Source of the DNA: Nocardia sp. CNY236
GTDB lineage: Bacteria; Actinomycetota; Actinomycetes; Mycobacteriales; Mycobacteriaceae
Reading direction: 5' to 3'
DNA: 64,000 bases
Assembly (NCBI RefSeq): GCF_000482385.1
Contig: NZ_AXVD01000010.1
Coordinates: 124,001-188,000 of the forward strand
Part shown: positions 9,988 to 20,513 of the stretch, piece after piece
Layout: the number at the start of each line of letters is the position of its first letter
How positions within the stretch are numbered: the stretch's first letter is position 1
The notes under the pieces: model-generated
What the model was told of the DNA's origin: nothing
The model's database searches: none
The model's input: the letters and a program-made list of their open reading frames with translations, nothing else
Position numbers and translations under genes: made by a program

Positions 9988-11151
9988 TCAGGACACGCGC
10001 TCGATGGTGTAGTGCACCAGCCGCGCCAGCGCGTCGTTGGCCGGCCCAGCCGGCAGTGCCGACAACTCTGCCTGCGCGAGGTCGGCATAGCCTTGCAGCT
10101 TCTGTTTGGCCAAGGCCATGCCGCGCGAGCCGGCCAGCAGATCGAGCGCCTCCTCGACCTCACCGTCGATCGCCAGTGGGCGAGCGAGCAACTCACGGAG
10201 CCGATCGCCGTCGGCGCCGGTTTGCCGCAGCGCGTAGAGCACCGGCAGGGTGTGCACGCCTTCACGCAGGTCGGTGCCCGGAGTCTTCCCGGACTGCTCG
10301 GCTGCCGAGGAGATGTCGATGATGTCGTCGGAGATCTGGAATGCCGTACCCACCGCATCCCCGAGACGCGACAGGCGCTCGACCTGCTCGTCGCCCGCGC
10401 CGGAGAAGGTGCCGCCGAAGCGTCCGGCCGCGGCGATGAGTGAACCGGTCTTCTCCCACACCACCCGCAGGTAGTGCTCGACCGGATCCTGAGATTCGCG
10501 GGCGCCGACGGTCTCGCGCATCTGGCCGGTGACGAGTTCGGCGAAGGTCTCGGCGATGATGCGCACCGCGTCGGGGCCCAGAGTGGACGTCAGCCGCGAG
10601 GCGTGCGCGAACAAGTAGTCGCCGGCGAGGATCGCGATGTTGTTACCCCACCGCGAGTTGACGCTCGGAGCGCCACGCCGCATCGACGCCTCGTCCATCA
10701 CATCATCGTGGTAGAGAGTCGCCAGATGCACGAGTTCGACCACCGCACCCGCGGTGATCAAGGCAGGATCGGTCGGACGCGGCCCGAGTTGTCCGGTGAG
10801 AACGGTGAACAGCGGTCGAAACCGCTTACCTCCCGCCTTCGCCAGGTGCAACGCCGCTTCCTGCAGGAATTCCGCACCATCACACAATTCGTCGACCAAC
10901 AGTTGTTCGACTCGGTCCAACCCGTCGCGCACAGTCGCGGCGAGCGCGACATCCCCGAGGTCGACCCCGGCCACGACCGTGGTGCCGTCACGCAGGCCGC
11001 TATCGCGCGTGTGGCGCGCGGTATCGCTATCGCGCGTGTGGCGCGCGGTATCGCTATCGCGCGCGTGACGCGCGGTGTCCGTCATTCGCTCGCCGCGCTC
11101 GCTCATGGCCGATCTGCTCATCTCTTCTCCCAGCGCTGCCTCCGACCCCAC
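9988..11151 (-). CDS. Polyprenyl diphosphate synthase (menaquinone side chain)
   Basis: Trans-prenyltransferase of the heptaprenyl/octaprenyl diphosphate synthase type (GrcC1-like), supplying the side chain that MenA attaches. Visible motifs are KAGGKRFRP, the first Asp-rich motif DDVMDE, GDYLF, and the second DDIID. The body is about 330 aa, preceded by an N-terminal region with a 9-residue tandem repeat (HTRDSDTAR-type) whose DNA period is 27 bp. The start is uncertain: GTG 11151 has TAGGTT 7 nt upstream and would be leaderless, while ATGs at 11121, 11103 and 11085 are alternatives. It is divergent from menJ, whose enzyme reduces the menaquinone side chain. Confidence 0.92.
   Translation of the reverse strand: MGSEAALGEEMSRSAMSERGERMTDTARHARDSDTARHTRDSDTARHTRDSGLRDGTTVVAGVDLGDVALAATVRDGLDRVEQLLVDELCDGAEFLQEAALHLAKAGGKRFRPLFTVLTGQLGPRPTDPALITAGAVVELVHLATLYHDDVMDEASMRRGAPSVNSRWGNNIAILAGDYLFAHASRLTSTLGPDAVRIIAETFAELVTGQMRETVGARESQDPVEHYLRVVWEKTGSLIAAAGRFGGTFSGAGDEQVERLSRLGDAVGTAFQISDDIIDISSAAEQSGKTPGTDLREGVHTLPVLYALRQTGADGDRLRELLARPLAIDGEVEEALDLLAGSRGMALAKQKLQGYADLAQAELSALPAGPANDALARLVHYTIERVS
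11000..11080. repeat. 27-bp tandem repeat in the prenyl synthase N-terminus
   Basis: Units at 11000-11026 and 11027-11053 are identical, with a degenerate third (11054-11080). They encode repeats of the nonapeptide HTRDSDTAR in frame, before the conserved catalytic body. Confidence 0.9.
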
Positions 11152-11298
11152 GGTAGAGAACCTAGCGTGTCCTCATCGAGGGCTCATCGACACCGTCACT
11201 CTGCGATGGATCGGCCACTCTCGCACACCACACCCGCTCTCGGCCAAGGCCTGCTCGAGCACGACCGGCGTCGAGGTGATCGAGCCGGCCCTGCAAGT

Positions 11299-12576
11299 AT
11301 GGACCGCATGGGTGTACCCGAAACCACTCCCCCGCGCACCGAGGACGCCGTACCCAGCGAAACCGAGGTGCTGGTCGTCGGCGCGGGCCCCGCCGGTTCG
11401 GCGGCGGCCGCATGGGCCGCGCGGGCCGGATGGGATGTCACGCTCATCGACTCCGCGACCTTTCCCAGAGACAAGACCTGCGGTGACGGCCTGACCCCGC
11501 GCGCGACTGCCGAACTGGAACAGCTCGGCCTCGGTGAGTGGGTGCGTACACATATTGTCAATCATGGCCTCCGGATGACCGGATTCGGCCGTGAGGCTCT
11601 GCTGAGCTGGCCGGGCGGTTCGTTCCCGAGCTACGGAAGTGCCATTCCACGCACGCAACTCGACGACAAGCTGCGCGAGACCGCGATCCAGTCCGGGGCA
11701 CGCATGTGGGATGCAACCAAGGTGATCGACCTCGGCCGCGACGGCGATCGGGTCACCCACGTCGTCACGCGCACGACCGCCGGACCGCGAACGATCGCCT
11801 GCCGGACCTTGGTGGTCGCCGATGGCGTGCGTTCACCTGTCGGACGGCTGCTCGGGCGCGCGTGGCATCGGCAATATGCCTTCGGCACCGCAGTGCGCGC
11901 CTACGTCACATCCGGTCGCAGCGATGACCAGTGGATCACCTCGCATCTGGAATTGCGCGACGCTTCCGGCGAGCTGATTCCCGGCTACGGCTGGGTATTT
12001 CCACTGGGCAACGGTGAGGTGAACATCGGTGTCGGCTCACTGGCGACGCAGCGACGGCCCTCCCAGATCGCGTTGCGACCACTGCTCGCGCACTATACCG
12101 CGGCACGCCGGGAGGAATGGCAGTTCGAAGGGTCGCTGCGCTCGGTGGCGTCGGCCTTGCTGCCCATGGGCGGCGCGGTCTCGAATGTCGCCGGACGCAA
12201 CTGGGTACTGCTCGGCGATGCCGCAGGCTGCGTGAACCCGCTCAACGGCGAGGGGATCGACTACGGCTTGGAGAGCGGCCACATGCTCGCCGATCTACTG
12301 GCCGAGCCCGACTTCACCAGGATCTGGCCACAGGTGCTACGGACACGCTATGGGCGCACGTTCTCGGTGGCGCGGCGCATAGCCGGCATGGCCACCCATC
12401 CGCGCGTGGTTCCGCTCGGCGGCCCCCCGGTCATGCGCTCGAAATATCTGCGGCGAACCGCCGTTCGCGTCATGGGAAATCTCGTCACCGACGAGGATGT
12501 CGACCTGACCGCTCGGGCCTGGCGGGCCGCAGGGCGAGCATCGTTGCGCCTGGATGAACGGCAGCCGTTCGGCTAG
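11299..12576 (+). CDS. menJ: Menaquinone reductase MenJ (geranylgeranyl reductase family)
   Basis: FAD-dependent reductase that saturates one isoprene unit of the menaquinone side chain; 425 aa. It has the N-terminal dinucleotide motif VVGAGPAGSAAAAWAA, the family motif TCGDGLTPRA near residue 60, and the second FAD motif VLLGDAAGCVNPLNGEGI near residue 310. Starts at ATG 11299 or 11308 are both possible with no strong ribosome site. Divergent from the prenyl synthase gene, and in the same neighbourhood as Rv0561c. Confidence 0.93.
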   Translation: MDRMGVPETTPPRTEDAVPSETEVLVVGAGPAGSAAAAWAARAGWDVTLIDSATFPRDKTCGDGLTPRATAELEQLGLGEWVRTHIVNHGLRMTGFGREALLSWPGGSFPSYGSAIPRTQLDDKLRETAIQSGARMWDATKVIDLGRDGDRVTHVVTRTTAGPRTIACRTLVVADGVRSPVGRLLGRAWHRQYAFGTAVRAYVTSGRSDDQWITSHLELRDASGELIPGYGWVFPLGNGEVNIGVGSLATQRRPSQIALRPLLAHYTAARREEWQFEGSLRSVASALLPMGGAVSNVAGRNWVLLGDAAGCVNPLNGEGIDYGLESGHMLADLLAEPDFTRIWPQVLRTRYGRTFSVARRIAGMATHPRVVPLGGPPVMRSKYLRRTAVRVMGNLVTDEDVDLTARAWRAAGRASLRLDERQPFG

Positions 12577-12652
12577 CGACTCCTGGCGGTGGAATCACCG
12601 GCTTCGAGCGACCGTAGCCACCCATCGGCGGCCGAGTCTGCGAGCACGCCGA

Positions 12653-12680
12653 CGATGCCCCAGCGTGCGCCAGGGCATCG
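12653..12680. terminator. Hairpin between convergent menJ and the DUF2505 gene
   Basis: An 8-bp perfect stem (12653-12660 with 12673-12680) and 12-nt loop sit in the middle of the 134-bp convergent gap. No U-tract is evident; it could act in both directions. Confidence 0.4.
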
Positions 12681-12710
12681 GTCGTGAGTGATATCGGGCG
12701 GTCGGCGATC

Positions 12711-13217
12711 TCAGGCGGTCGGCTCAGCGGCCAACCACTCCTCGATGAATTTCTGTTCACCGCCCAGTACTCGGTGGTGCAGTTGTTCGGCGAGACGTTC
12801 GATGGCTCCGCCGACGACGGGCACCTGCACCTCGACCGTGCCGACCACCTCGATCTCTGAGCCTTCGGCCGTGGAGCGCATGTGGTAGGTGCCCTCCATG
12901 GTGCTGTTGATGCCACCGGTGGTAGCCCGGAACGTACCCTTGGCAACCTCTCCGACCAGCGGCTGCCACCTGTCGGTGCGAGAAAAGGTGAGGTCGCTTT
13001 TCAATACCTTGCGTACCAGGGCCGGAACCTTGTCGGCCGCGGGCTTTTCGGTCATCTGCAGAAAGATGGTGTCCACACCGTCGGGGTGCGACACCTCCAG
13101 CGTCGCCGACTCGGTGTCGGCGAAGCGAGCCCGCCAGACATCATCAGCGGTGAGTACCCGGTGCAGTTCTTCGACCGGGACACCATAGGGCACGGTGAAG
13201 CTGAAATTTCGGGACAT
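12711..13217 (-). CDS. DUF2505 protein (SRPBCC-like)
   Basis: 168-aa cytoplasmic protein matching the actinobacterial DUF2505 family: MSRNFSFTVPYGVPVEELHR at the start, and a central FSRTDRWQPL and GTFRATTGGINSTMEGTY. The fold is expected to be the SRPBCC/START-like ligand-binding barrel. The ligand is unknown. A TACGGT -10 hexamer is 7 nt before the ATG, so the message may be leaderless. It is divergent from the DUF3592 gene and convergent with menJ. Confidence 0.85.
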   Translation of the reverse strand: MSRNFSFTVPYGVPVEELHRVLTADDVWRARFADTESATLEVSHPDGVDTIFLQMTEKPAADKVPALVRKVLKSDLTFSRTDRWQPLVGEVAKGTFRATTGGINSTMEGTYHMRSTAEGSEIEVVGTVEVQVPVVGGAIERLAEQLHHRVLGGEQKFIEEWLAAEPTA

Positions 13218-13250
13218 GGCCGATACCGTAACCCAGAGACTCGGTAGCCT

Positions 13251-13706
13251 GTGGCGGTGTCGGAAACCAGCCAGTCGCCCAGGCGGACGTTTCGCCTGGG
13301 ACGGGCCGGGATCGGAGTGTTGATCACCGCCACGACCCTCAGCGCGCTCATGGTTCTGCTCGTGCTGGCTGCGTGGCGCAATGATCATCTGATCAGCTCC
13401 GACAAAGGCAGTGCGACCGCGGAGGTCCTCTCGGCAGGACAGCTGCGCTCGGCCGTCAGGTACGTCACGCCGGACGGCGAGACACACAATCCGAAGCTCG
13501 GCGTCCTGTACCCGACCAACCTCACCGCGGGTGAACGAATCCGGGTGGAATACCGCCGCAGCGATCCCGACTTGGTCCGGGTCGAGGGCCGTGACGTCCG
13601 TGTCGCGCTCGTGCCCGCGCTGTCCGTCCTCGCGGTCGTCTGGCTCATCGGACTGCCGGCACTGTGGCTACTGTCGCGTGCCCGGATGCGTGTCGATACC
13701 GACTGA
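13251..13706 (+). CDS. DUF3592-like membrane protein
   Basis: About 151 aa with two transmembrane helices (about residues 19-42 and 123-145) and an extracytoplasmic loop carrying [20 protein letters not shown] and [20 protein letters not shown], the pattern of DUF3592. Function unknown. GTG 13257 is as likely a start as 13251, because TAGCCT lies 6 nt before it. The position before mgtA and menG matches Rv0556. Its stop codon lies in a 15-bp tandem duplication. Confidence 0.8.
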   Translation: MAVSETSQSPRRTFRLGRAGIGVLITATTLSALMVLLVLAAWRNDHLISSDKGSATAEVLSAGQLRSAVRYVTPDGETHNPKLGVLYPTNLTAGERIRVEYRRSDPDLVRVEGRDVRVALVPALSVLAVVWLIGLPALWLLSRARMRVDTD

Positions 13707-13733
13707 ATTCCTGCAGACTGAATTCCTGCAGAC
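13701..13733. repeat. 15-bp tandem duplication at a stop codon
   Basis: GACTGAATTCCTGCA occurs at 13701-13715 and again at 13716-13730, plus GAC. The TGA of the DUF3592 gene is in the first copy. Confidence 0.9.
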
Positions 13734-13842
13734 GAAGCTTCCAGCAGGGTCGGGCTCCGAGTCCAGCGAAGTTCGCCGAGACTTTCCGGGTGCTTCACCC
13801 TGGTGTGGCGCCACGGTGCGGTGGACCGGCCACGCTGAAGCC

Positions 13843-14985
13843 GTGCGCGTGGCGATCGTCGCGGAATCGTTTCTGCCCAATACCAACGGTGTCGTGAACT
13901 CTGTGCTGCAGGTGCTGACGCACCTGCAGCGAAACGGACACGACGCGCTGATCATTGCGCCGGACACCCCTGGTGACCTCCCGGCCGCGCCGAGTGGCTA
14001 CGAAGGTTTCCAGGTCTACCGAGTGCCGGCAGTCCGGGTACCGAAGGTCAGCTCGCTACCGGTCGGATTACCCCAGCCGGGAATCATCTCGGCCATCGAC
14101 GAATTCCGCGCGGACGTGGTGCATCTGGCCTCGCCGTTTCTCCTGGGCGCAGGCGGTCTCGGCGCCGCCCTACGCCTGGATCTACCGACTGTCGCGATCT
14201 ATCAGACCGACGTCGCAGGCTTCGCACGCAGCTACGGTCTCGGACTGACCAGTCGAGCCGCGTGGCGATGGACGCGACGCATTCATACCCACGCCACCCG
14301 CACCCTGGCCCCGTCCCGAGCGGCAGCGGACGCCCTGGCCGAGCATGGCATCCCACGGGTGCATCTGTGGGCACGCGGCGTCGACAGCGCCCGCTTCACA
14401 CCGCACGCTCGATCCGCCCGACTGCGCGACGGCTGGCTCGCCGGCCGACGGCGCCTGCTGGTCGGCTTCGTCGGACGGCTCGCACCGGAGAAGCACGTCG
14501 AGCGGCTCGCAGTGCTCGCCGCCGACCCCACGATCCAGTTGGTGATCGTTGGCGACGGACCGCAGCGACAGCGGCTGGCCAGAATGATGCCGACCGCCGT
14601 CTTCACCGGCGAGCTGGGTGGCGACCACTTGGCGCAGGCGTACGCGAGCCTGGACGTCATGGTGCATCCGGGTGAACACGAAACGTTTTGCCAAGGGGTC
14701 CAGGAGGCGCTCGCGTCCGGTGTGCCGGTGGTCGGACCGGATGCGGGCGGGCCACGCGACTTGATCGCACACTGCCGCAGCGGCTATCTGCTTCCGGTGC
14801 AACGGTTCTGTGAGCTGCTGCCGAGTGCTGTCGGTGCGATGCACGACCCCGCGGCGCGGACGCGATTGTCGAACGCGGCCCGACAGTCGGTGCGGTCACG
14901 CACCTGGCCGGTCGTGTGCGCGCAGTTGATCGATCACTACCTCGACGTGACCGGCCCACGGGTTCGGTGGCCACGCACAGCCTGA
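13843..14985 (+). CDS. mgtA: GDP-mannose-dependent alpha-mannosyltransferase MgtA
   Basis: GT4-family glycosyltransferase, 380 aa, close to M. tuberculosis Rv0557 (MgtA, once called PimB), which adds mannose to glucuronosyl-diacylglycerol to make a lipoglycan precursor. Motifs are the N-terminal [33 protein letters not shown], and the nucleotide-sugar site [19 protein letters not shown] with the E-x7-E pair. No signal or transmembrane segment is seen, consistent with cytoplasmic-face activity. The GTG at 13843 gives the family-length protein. menG follows within 75 bp. Confidence 0.9.
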   Translation: MRVAIVAESFLPNTNGVVNSVLQVLTHLQRNGHDALIIAPDTPGDLPAAPSGYEGFQVYRVPAVRVPKVSSLPVGLPQPGIISAIDEFRADVVHLASPFLLGAGGLGAALRLDLPTVAIYQTDVAGFARSYGLGLTSRAAWRWTRRIHTHATRTLAPSRAAADALAEHGIPRVHLWARGVDSARFTPHARSARLRDGWLAGRRRLLVGFVGRLAPEKHVERLAVLAADPTIQLVIVGDGPQRQRLARMMPTAVFTGELGGDHLAQAYASLDVMVHPGEHETFCQGVQEALASGVPVVGPDAGGPRDLIAHCRSGYLLPVQRFCELLPSAVGAMHDPAARTRLSNAARQSVRSRTWPVVCAQLIDHYLDVTGPRVRWPRTA

Positions 14986-15060
14986 GCTGGCGCTCAGAGC
15001 TCACCGGCGCGCGTCCATGGCCGTGCCCGGTCCGCCCGATCGGCGAGCTAGGGTCGTGGC

Positions 15061-15765
15061 GTGGCGAAGACGCAACCGAACCGTGCCTCGTTGGACAAAC
15101 AGCCGCGCGAAGTCGCGTCGATGTTCGACGGCGTCGCGCGACGATACGACCTGACCAATACGGTCATCTCTGCGGGACAGGATCGCTACTGGCGCTGGGC
15201 GACACGCAGGGCTCTGCTGCCTCGGCCGGGCGAGCGCGTGCTCGATCTCGCTGCCGGGACAGGTGTATCCACTCGAGAGTTACGGAAATCCGGGGCATGG
15301 TGCTTGGCCGCCGACTTCTCGCGCGGCATGCTCGCGGCAGGCAGATTCCGCGCTGTGCCGATGGTGGCGGCCGACGCGATGGCGCTGCCGTTCGGCGACA
15401 ACTCTTTCGACGCGGTGACGATCTCGTTCGGTCTGCGCAACGTCGCCGACGTCGACCTCGCGCTGCGCGAGATGCTCCGCGTCACCAAACCCGGCGGCCG
15501 GCTGGTGGTGTGTGAGTTCTCCGCTCCGGTGCGGCAGCCTTTCCGCACGATCTATCTGGAGTACCTGATGAAGGCGTTGCCGACCGTGGCGCGGCTGGTG
15601 AGCAGCAATCCCGACGCCTATGCCTACCTTGCCGAATCGATTACGCAGTGGCCCGACCAACGCAATCTCGCACGCCGGATCTCGGCCAACGGATGGTCGA
15701 CGGTGCGCTGGCGCAACCTCACCGGCGGCGTGGTCGCCGTGCACCGGGCATACAAGCTGGGCTGA
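15061..15765 (+). CDS. menG: Demethylmenaquinone methyltransferase MenG
   Basis: SAM-dependent methyltransferase for the last methylation of menaquinone; 234 aa. UbiE/MenG hallmarks are [14 protein letters not shown] near residue 20, the SAM motif [15 protein letters not shown], the [15 protein letters not shown] segment near 120 and [12 protein letters not shown]. The GTG at 15061 begins [15 protein letters not shown]. It is in the same orientation as mgtA upstream. Confidence 0.96.
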   Translation: MAKTQPNRASLDKQPREVASMFDGVARRYDLTNTVISAGQDRYWRWATRRALLPRPGERVLDLAAGTGVSTRELRKSGAWCLAADFSRGMLAAGRFRAVPMVAADAMALPFGDNSFDAVTISFGLRNVADVDLALREMLRVTKPGGRLVVCEFSAPVRQPFRTIYLEYLMKALPTVARLVSSNPDAYAYLAESITQWPDQRNLARRISANGWSTVRWRNLTGGVVAVHRAYKLG

Positions 15766-15819
15766 ATCGGAGACGTCCATCACACCTCACAGGTCGATTC
15801 ACTCACGGTGAGGCTGAAT

Positions 15820-15835
15820 GTCACCTGCCGATAAC
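15820..15835 (+). promoter_or_regulatory. Candidate GlnR half-site before the nitrate reductase
   Basis: GTCAC-N6-ATAAC, 45 nt upstream of the nitrate reductase ATG, fits the AC-n9-AC form of actinobacterial GlnR boxes; the second half matches the stricter GAAAC only at AAC. A palindrome CTCAC-G-GTGAG (15802-15812) lies beside it. Regulation by GlnR is an inference. Confidence 0.35.
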
Positions 15836-15879
15836 GCACGGTAAATCATGTGCAATCGGCGGTCCGCATTATCGAAGGC

Positions 15880-18800
15880 ATGTCCGACACAGCGGCCGAC
15901 CGCAGCGACCGCACCGCCCGAACGGCGTGCTCGTACTGCGGCGTGGGCTGCGGGATGACGGTGCAGACCACCGCCGATGACACCGGGAAACCGGTGATCA
16001 CAAAAGTCGGCGGCGACAAGTTGCATCCCGCGAACGCAGGAAGGCTCTGCACCAAGGGCGCAACCCACGCAGAGCTGATGCGCGCCACCGGGCGAATGGA
16101 GACCGCCTATCGACGCTCGGAACGAGGCCAGGTCCCGGCACCACTGCCCGTCGACGAGGCCGTACACGAAGCGGCCACCCGACTCCGCGCGATCATGGAC
16201 GAGCACGGCCCGGACGCGATCGCACTCTACGTTTCCGGGCAGATGTCAATGGAGGCGCAGTATCTCGCGACCAAGCTCGCCAAAGGCTATCTGCGCACTG
16301 CGCACATCGAGGCGAACTCACGACTGTGCATGGCCAGCGCCGGGACAGGCTACAAGCAGTCTCTCGGTGCGGACGGACCGCCGGGCTCCTACGATGATTT
16401 CGACCACACCGATCTGTTCTTCGTCATCGGCGCGAACACCGCAGATTGCCATCCGATCCTGTTCTTGCGGATGGCCGACCGCCTGAAGGCAGGCGCGAAA
16501 CTCATCGTGGTCGACCCCCGCCGCACCGATACCGCCGCGCGTGCCGACCTGTTTCTGCAGATCGCCCCAGGCACCGACCTCGCGCTGTTGAACGGACTGT
16601 TACACCTGCTGGTCGTCGAAGGCGACATCGACACCGAGTTCATCGCCGAGCACACCGAGGGCTGGGACGCGATGCCAGAGTTTCTGGCCGAGTATCCACC
16701 GCAGCGAGTGGCCGAGATCACCGGGCTCGCCGAGGCCGACATCCGCACGGCGGCACGGTGGATCGGCGCGGCCGGTGAGTGGATGTCACTGTGGACGATG
16801 GGACTCAACCAGTCCACACACGGCACCTGGAACACCAACGCGCTGTGCAACCTGCACCTCGCTACCGGAGCGATCTGTCGCCCTGGTAGCGGGCCGTTCT
16901 CGCTCACCGGGCAACCGAACGCGATGGGCGGACGCGAGATGGGCTATATGGGTCCCGGGCTGCCCGGCCAACGCAGCCTGCTCTCCGCTACCGACCGAGC
17001 ATTCGTAGAGACAGCATGGGACCTCGAGCCGGGTACGTTGCGTACCGAGCCCGGCGTGGGCACGATCGAGATGTTCCGCGGTCTGGCCGCCGGAGCGATC
17101 AAAGCGGCGTGGATAATCTGCACCAATCCTGTGGCCACCGTGTCGAATCGGAAGACCGTGATCGCGGGCCTCGAGGCGGCCGAACTGGTCATCGCCCAAG
17201 ACGCCTACACCGAAACCGCAACCAATGCCTACGCCGATCTACTGCTGCCGGCCACGCTGTGGGCGGAAGCCGATGCGGTCATGGTGAATTCCGAACGCAA
17301 CCTCACCTTGCTGCAGCAATCCGTCCCGCCGGTGGGCGCCTCGCGACCGGACTGGCGGCTGATCGCCGATATCGCGACTGCAATGGGTTTTGCCGGCTTC
17401 GACTTCGCCTCCAGCGCCGAGGTCATTGCCGAGATCACCAAGTTCACCAATCCGGCGACCGGTTACGACCTGCGTGGTGTCAGTTACGAGGCGCTGCGGG
17501 CAGGACCGATACAGTGGCCGTGTGCGCAATCGGCGAGCCGGCGCAATCCGATCCGATACCGCAACGACGGGGTCAACCAGCCACTGTATGTCGACGAGAA
17601 CGGCCATCGGCCTCGGTTGGCCTTCGCAACGCCGAGCCGCCGCGCGGTCTTTTGGCCACGACCGCATATGCTGCCGGAGGAGATGCCGGACGAGGACTTC
17701 CCGTTCGTGCTGAATACCGGCCGACTGCAGCATCAGTGGCACACGATGACCAAGACCGGCAAGATCGGCAAGCTGAACAAGCTGAACGACGCGCCATTCG
17801 TCGAGGTACACCCGACCGACGCGCAACGCCTGGGTATGCACGCCGGTGACCAGGTCGAGATCGCGTCTCGGCGAGGCCGGGCCGTACTACCGATCCAGAT
17901 CAGCGACCGCGTACGCCCGGGCGATTGCTTCGCGCCGTTCCATTGGAACGACGAACAGGGCGAGTATCTGACCATCAACGCGGTCACCAACGACGCGGTC
18001 GACCCGACATCCCTGCAGCCGGAGTTCAAAGCGTGCGCGGTGACGTTGCGGCGGGTCGCTGCGGGGCCCCGATCCGAGATTTCCCCTGCGCTGCCGACAG
18101 CCGGACCGGCTCATCCGCTGGCGACCGTACTGGGCCTCGCTTCCGATACCACGCCGACGTTCACCGAGTCGGAGCGAATCTATCTCAGTGGCTTTCTGGC
18201 CGCGCTGCAAGCGCTTCCGGTCGCCGGCCGGCCCGTGCTCCCGGAGGCGGCTCCAGTGTCCACGCAGGGCAGGTTGTGGGTCGATGGCTTGTTGGCCGGA
18301 ATGTATTCACGCGCTGCACCCGTCGCCGACCTGGCGAGGTCGGCTCCCACGACCACCGAGGCGACCTCGGCGCGCACGATCACCATCCTGTGGGCTTCGC
18401 AGACCGGGACGGCAGAAGAATTCGCCGCCGGGGTTGCCGAGCGTTTGACCGAAGAGGGATTCGCACCGCAACTTCTGGAGCTCGATTCGTGTGACCCGGG
18501 CGCGATCGACGGCGACATCCTGGTGATCAGCAGCACATTCGGCGACGGAGGTCCACCGGACAACGGCGCCGATTTCTGGGATCGTCTCACTACCGGCGCC
18601 GTGGTACTCACCGGGGTGCGATACGCAGTGTTCGCGCTCGGCGATTCCTCCTACGACGATTTCTGTGGATACGGACGCAAGCTCGACGAGAAGCTCACCG
18701 AATTGGGTGCGACGCGGTTGCTCCCGCGCGCCGACAGCGAGCCCGACTACGAGGCCGCGGCGGAGATCTGGCTCGAGAACGTGCTCGCCACACTCGCCGA

Positions 18801-20076
18801 AACGACGCCCGACTCCTCGACCCGGCCGCCCGATCTTCCGGCGCCCGAACCGGAGGACTCGGGCCACGTATCGGCGCACGGCGGTGTTGCGACAATGGCC
18901 GCGACCCGCGCCACTGCCAGACCCAGCCGCACCGCGCGCGTGCCGGCGCTGTTCACTCGCACCGCCCCGTTGTATGCACCGTTGGTGCGCAACGAGGTGC
19001 TCTCGGCGCGCGATTCATCGAAAGAAGTCCGCAGGTTCGGTTTCGATCTTCGTGACTTGGGCGCCACCTACGAGGTAGGGGATTCGCTGGGAGTTTGGCC
19101 GGTGAACAGCGACTCGCTGGTCTCCGAATGGTTGGCCGCTACCGAGCTGGACGGTCGCCGGGTAGTCGAGGTCGGCCGGCAGGAACTGCCGCTGGCCCAG
19201 GCGTTGCGGACACATTTCGATGTCACCAAGGTCAGCCGGGAGCTGCTCGGCTTCCTCGCCGAGCGCAATCGCAGTGGCCGGCTGGCCAAGTTACTGCGCA
19301 AAGACAACCGCAACGAGTTGGCCAACTTCTTGTGGGATCGCCAGGCCGTCGACGTGCTGCGCGATTTTCCGGTTCGAGCGGACCTGGTCGAGTGGCTCGG
19401 TGTGCTGAAGAAGCTACAGCCGCGTCAGTATTCCATTTCGTCGAGCCCTCTGGTGAGCCCCGCGGAGGCGGAGCTGACCGTCGCGGTCGTGCGGTACGGT
19501 GACCCGTCGGCAACCGGTTCGGCCACACGTCGTGGCGGGGTGTGCTCCACGTTCCTCGCCGACCGTGTGGATGTGCCGGTACCGATCTTCCTCCAGCGTG
19601 CGCCGCACTTCCGTCCGCCCAGCGATCCGACCGTACCGATGATCATGGTGGGACCGGGTACCGGCATTGCACCGTTCCGTGGCTTCCTTCAGGAACGCAG
19701 AGCCGCTGGCAGCACGGGACGCAACTGGCTGTTCTTCGGCGAGCAGTACGCGAAGCAGAATTTCTACTACCGCGCGGAACTGGAGGACATGTTCCGATCC
19801 GGCTTCCTCACTCGCCTGGATTTGGCCTTCTCCCGCGACCAGCGGGAACGGATCTACGTGCAGCACCGCATGATCGAGCATGGTGCCGAACTGTGGTCGT
19901 GGTTGCGCGATGGCGCCAACATCTATGTCTGTGGCGATGCGAGCCGCATGGCCAAAGACGTCGACGAAGCATTGCTTCAGATCGCGCGGGTTCATGGCAA
20001 ACTCGACGAGGACGCTGCGCTGGCGTTCCGGAAACAGTTGGTCACCGAGAAGCGTTACGTCCGCGACGTGTATTGA
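15880..20076 (+). CDS. Fused assimilatory nitrate reductase / NADPH flavoprotein reductase
   Basis: A 1398-aa cytoplasmic enzyme joining a molybdopterin nitrate reductase to its own electron donor. Residues 1 to about 715 are the NarB/NasA-like catalytic part: a 4Fe-4S site at C17, C20, C24 and C57, then bis-MGD domains with [16 protein letters not shown] and [15 protein letters not shown], and a molydopterin dinucleotide-binding C-lobe with [17 protein letters not shown]. About 832-975 is a flavodoxin-like FMN domain ([18 protein letters not shown]). From about 1026 comes a CysJ-like FAD domain (QYSISSSP) and an NADPH domain ([12 protein letters not shown]), ending RYVRDVY. It probably reduces nitrate with NADPH unaided. 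It lies between menG and menD, absent there in M. tuberculosis; no nitrite reductase is visible. ATG 15880 has GAAGG upstream; GTG 15850 is in frame. Confidence 0.92.
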   Translation: MSDTAADRSDRTARTACSYCGVGCGMTVQTTADDTGKPVITKVGGDKLHPANAGRLCTKGATHAELMRATGRMETAYRRSERGQVPAPLPVDEAVHEAATRLRAIMDEHGPDAIALYVSGQMSMEAQYLATKLAKGYLRTAHIEANSRLCMASAGTGYKQSLGADGPPGSYDDFDHTDLFFVIGANTADCHPILFLRMADRLKAGAKLIVVDPRRTDTAARADLFLQIAPGTDLALLNGLLHLLVVEGDIDTEFIAEHTEGWDAMPEFLAEYPPQRVAEITGLAEADIRTAARWIGAAGEWMSLWTMGLNQSTHGTWNTNALCNLHLATGAICRPGSGPFSLTGQPNAMGGREMGYMGPGLPGQRSLLSATDRAFVETAWDLEPGTLRTEPGVGTIEMFRGLAAGAIKAAWIICTNPVATVSNRKTVIAGLEAAELVIAQDAYTETATNAYADLLLPATLWAEADAVMVNSERNLTLLQQSVPPVGASRPDWRLIADIATAMGFAGFDFASSAEVIAEITKFTNPATGYDLRGVSYEALRAGPIQWPCAQSASRRNPIRYRNDGVNQPLYVDENGHRPRLAFATPSRRAVFWPRPHMLPEEMPDEDFPFVLNTGRLQHQWHTMTKTGKIGKLNKLNDAPFVEVHPTDAQRLGMHAGDQVEIASRRGRAVLPIQISDRVRPGDCFAPFHWNDEQGEYLTINAVTNDAVDPTSLQPEFKACAVTLRRVAAGPRSEISPALPTAGPAHPLATVLGLASDTTPTFTESERIYLSGFLAALQALPVAGRPVLPEAAPVSTQGRLWVDGLLAGMYSRAAPVADLARSAPTTTEATSARTITILWASQTGTAEEFAAGVAERLTEEGFAPQLLELDSCDPGAIDGDILVISSTFGDGGPPDNGADFWDRLTTGAVVLTGVRYAVFALGDSSYDDFCGYGRKLDEKLTELGATRLLPRADSEPDYEAAAEIWLENVLATLAETTPDSSTRPPDLPAPEPEDSGHVSAHGGVATMAATRATARPSRTARVPALFTRTAPLYAPLVRNEVLSARDSSKEVRRFGFDLRDLGATYEVGDSLGVWPVNSDSLVSEWLAATELDGRRVVEVGRQELPLAQALRTHFDVTKVSRELLGFLAERNRSGRLAKLLRKDNRNELANFLWDRQAVDVLRDFPVRADLVEWLGVLKKLQPRQYSISSSPLVSPAEAELTVAVVRYGDPSATGSATRRGGVCSTFLADRVDVPVPIFLQRAPHFRPPSDPTVPMIMVGPGTGIAPFRGFLQERRAAGSTGRNWLFFGEQYAKQNFYYRAELEDMFRSGFLTRLDLAFSRDQRERIYVQHRMIEHGAELWSWLRDGANIYVCGDASRMAKDVDEALLQIARVHGKLDEDAALAFRKQLVTEKRYVRDVY

Positions 20077-20210
20077 CAATCGACGACGAATCGCTTGCCC
20101 TATGGCCCGACCACGGGCATTGTCGATGCTGTCGGAGTCGACCATCCGCCTCGAGGGCGGTGTGCTACCGCGGGCACCCTTCGAGCGGCCTACGCGGAGA
20201 GGAGCACGCG

Positions 20211-20465
20211 ATGACCGATCGCACCACGGATGCAGTTCCGGAGGCTGATCTCGCGGAGCAGTCCATTCCGGCGTACCCGGACGACGCGGCGTATCCCGAT
20301 GATGCAACCGATCCGAGTGACGACGCAGAGCGTGGCGTCCTGGAACACGACGTGTGGGACGCCGACCCTGCAGACGTAGCCGAACAGTCCATCGAGGTCC
20401 CGCTCGACGACGACCCCGGTGACTCCTCCTACGGTGACTCCTCCTACGGTGAGTCTGCGTACTGA
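20211..20465 (+). CDS. Small acidic repeat-containing protein, unknown
   Basis: 84 aa, strongly acidic and tyrosine/proline-rich, without signal or transmembrane segment. It has short internal repeats: AYPDD twice, EQSI twice, and GDSSY twice near the C-terminus. A strong ribosome site (GGAGAGGAG) precedes the ATG, which supports translation. It follows the nitrate reductase by 134 bp in the same direction. No family is recognised. Confidence 0.7.
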   Translation: MTDRTTDAVPEADLAEQSIPAYPDDAAYPDDATDPSDDAERGVLEHDVWDADPADVAEQSIEVPLDDDPGDSSYGDSSYGESAY

Positions 20466-20513
20466 GCCCGAGAACGAGTGGTACCCGAGCCCAGAACCAG
20501 CGGCCTGCTCGGA

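Noticed and set aside
10474..11298. Upstream extension of the menJ frame
   Set aside because: Antisense to the prenyl synthase gene; conservation begins near 11299.
13701..13745. Cloning vector polylinker
   Set aside because: The sites are in a simple tandem duplication flanked by normal chromosomal genes, so contamination is less likely than slippage.
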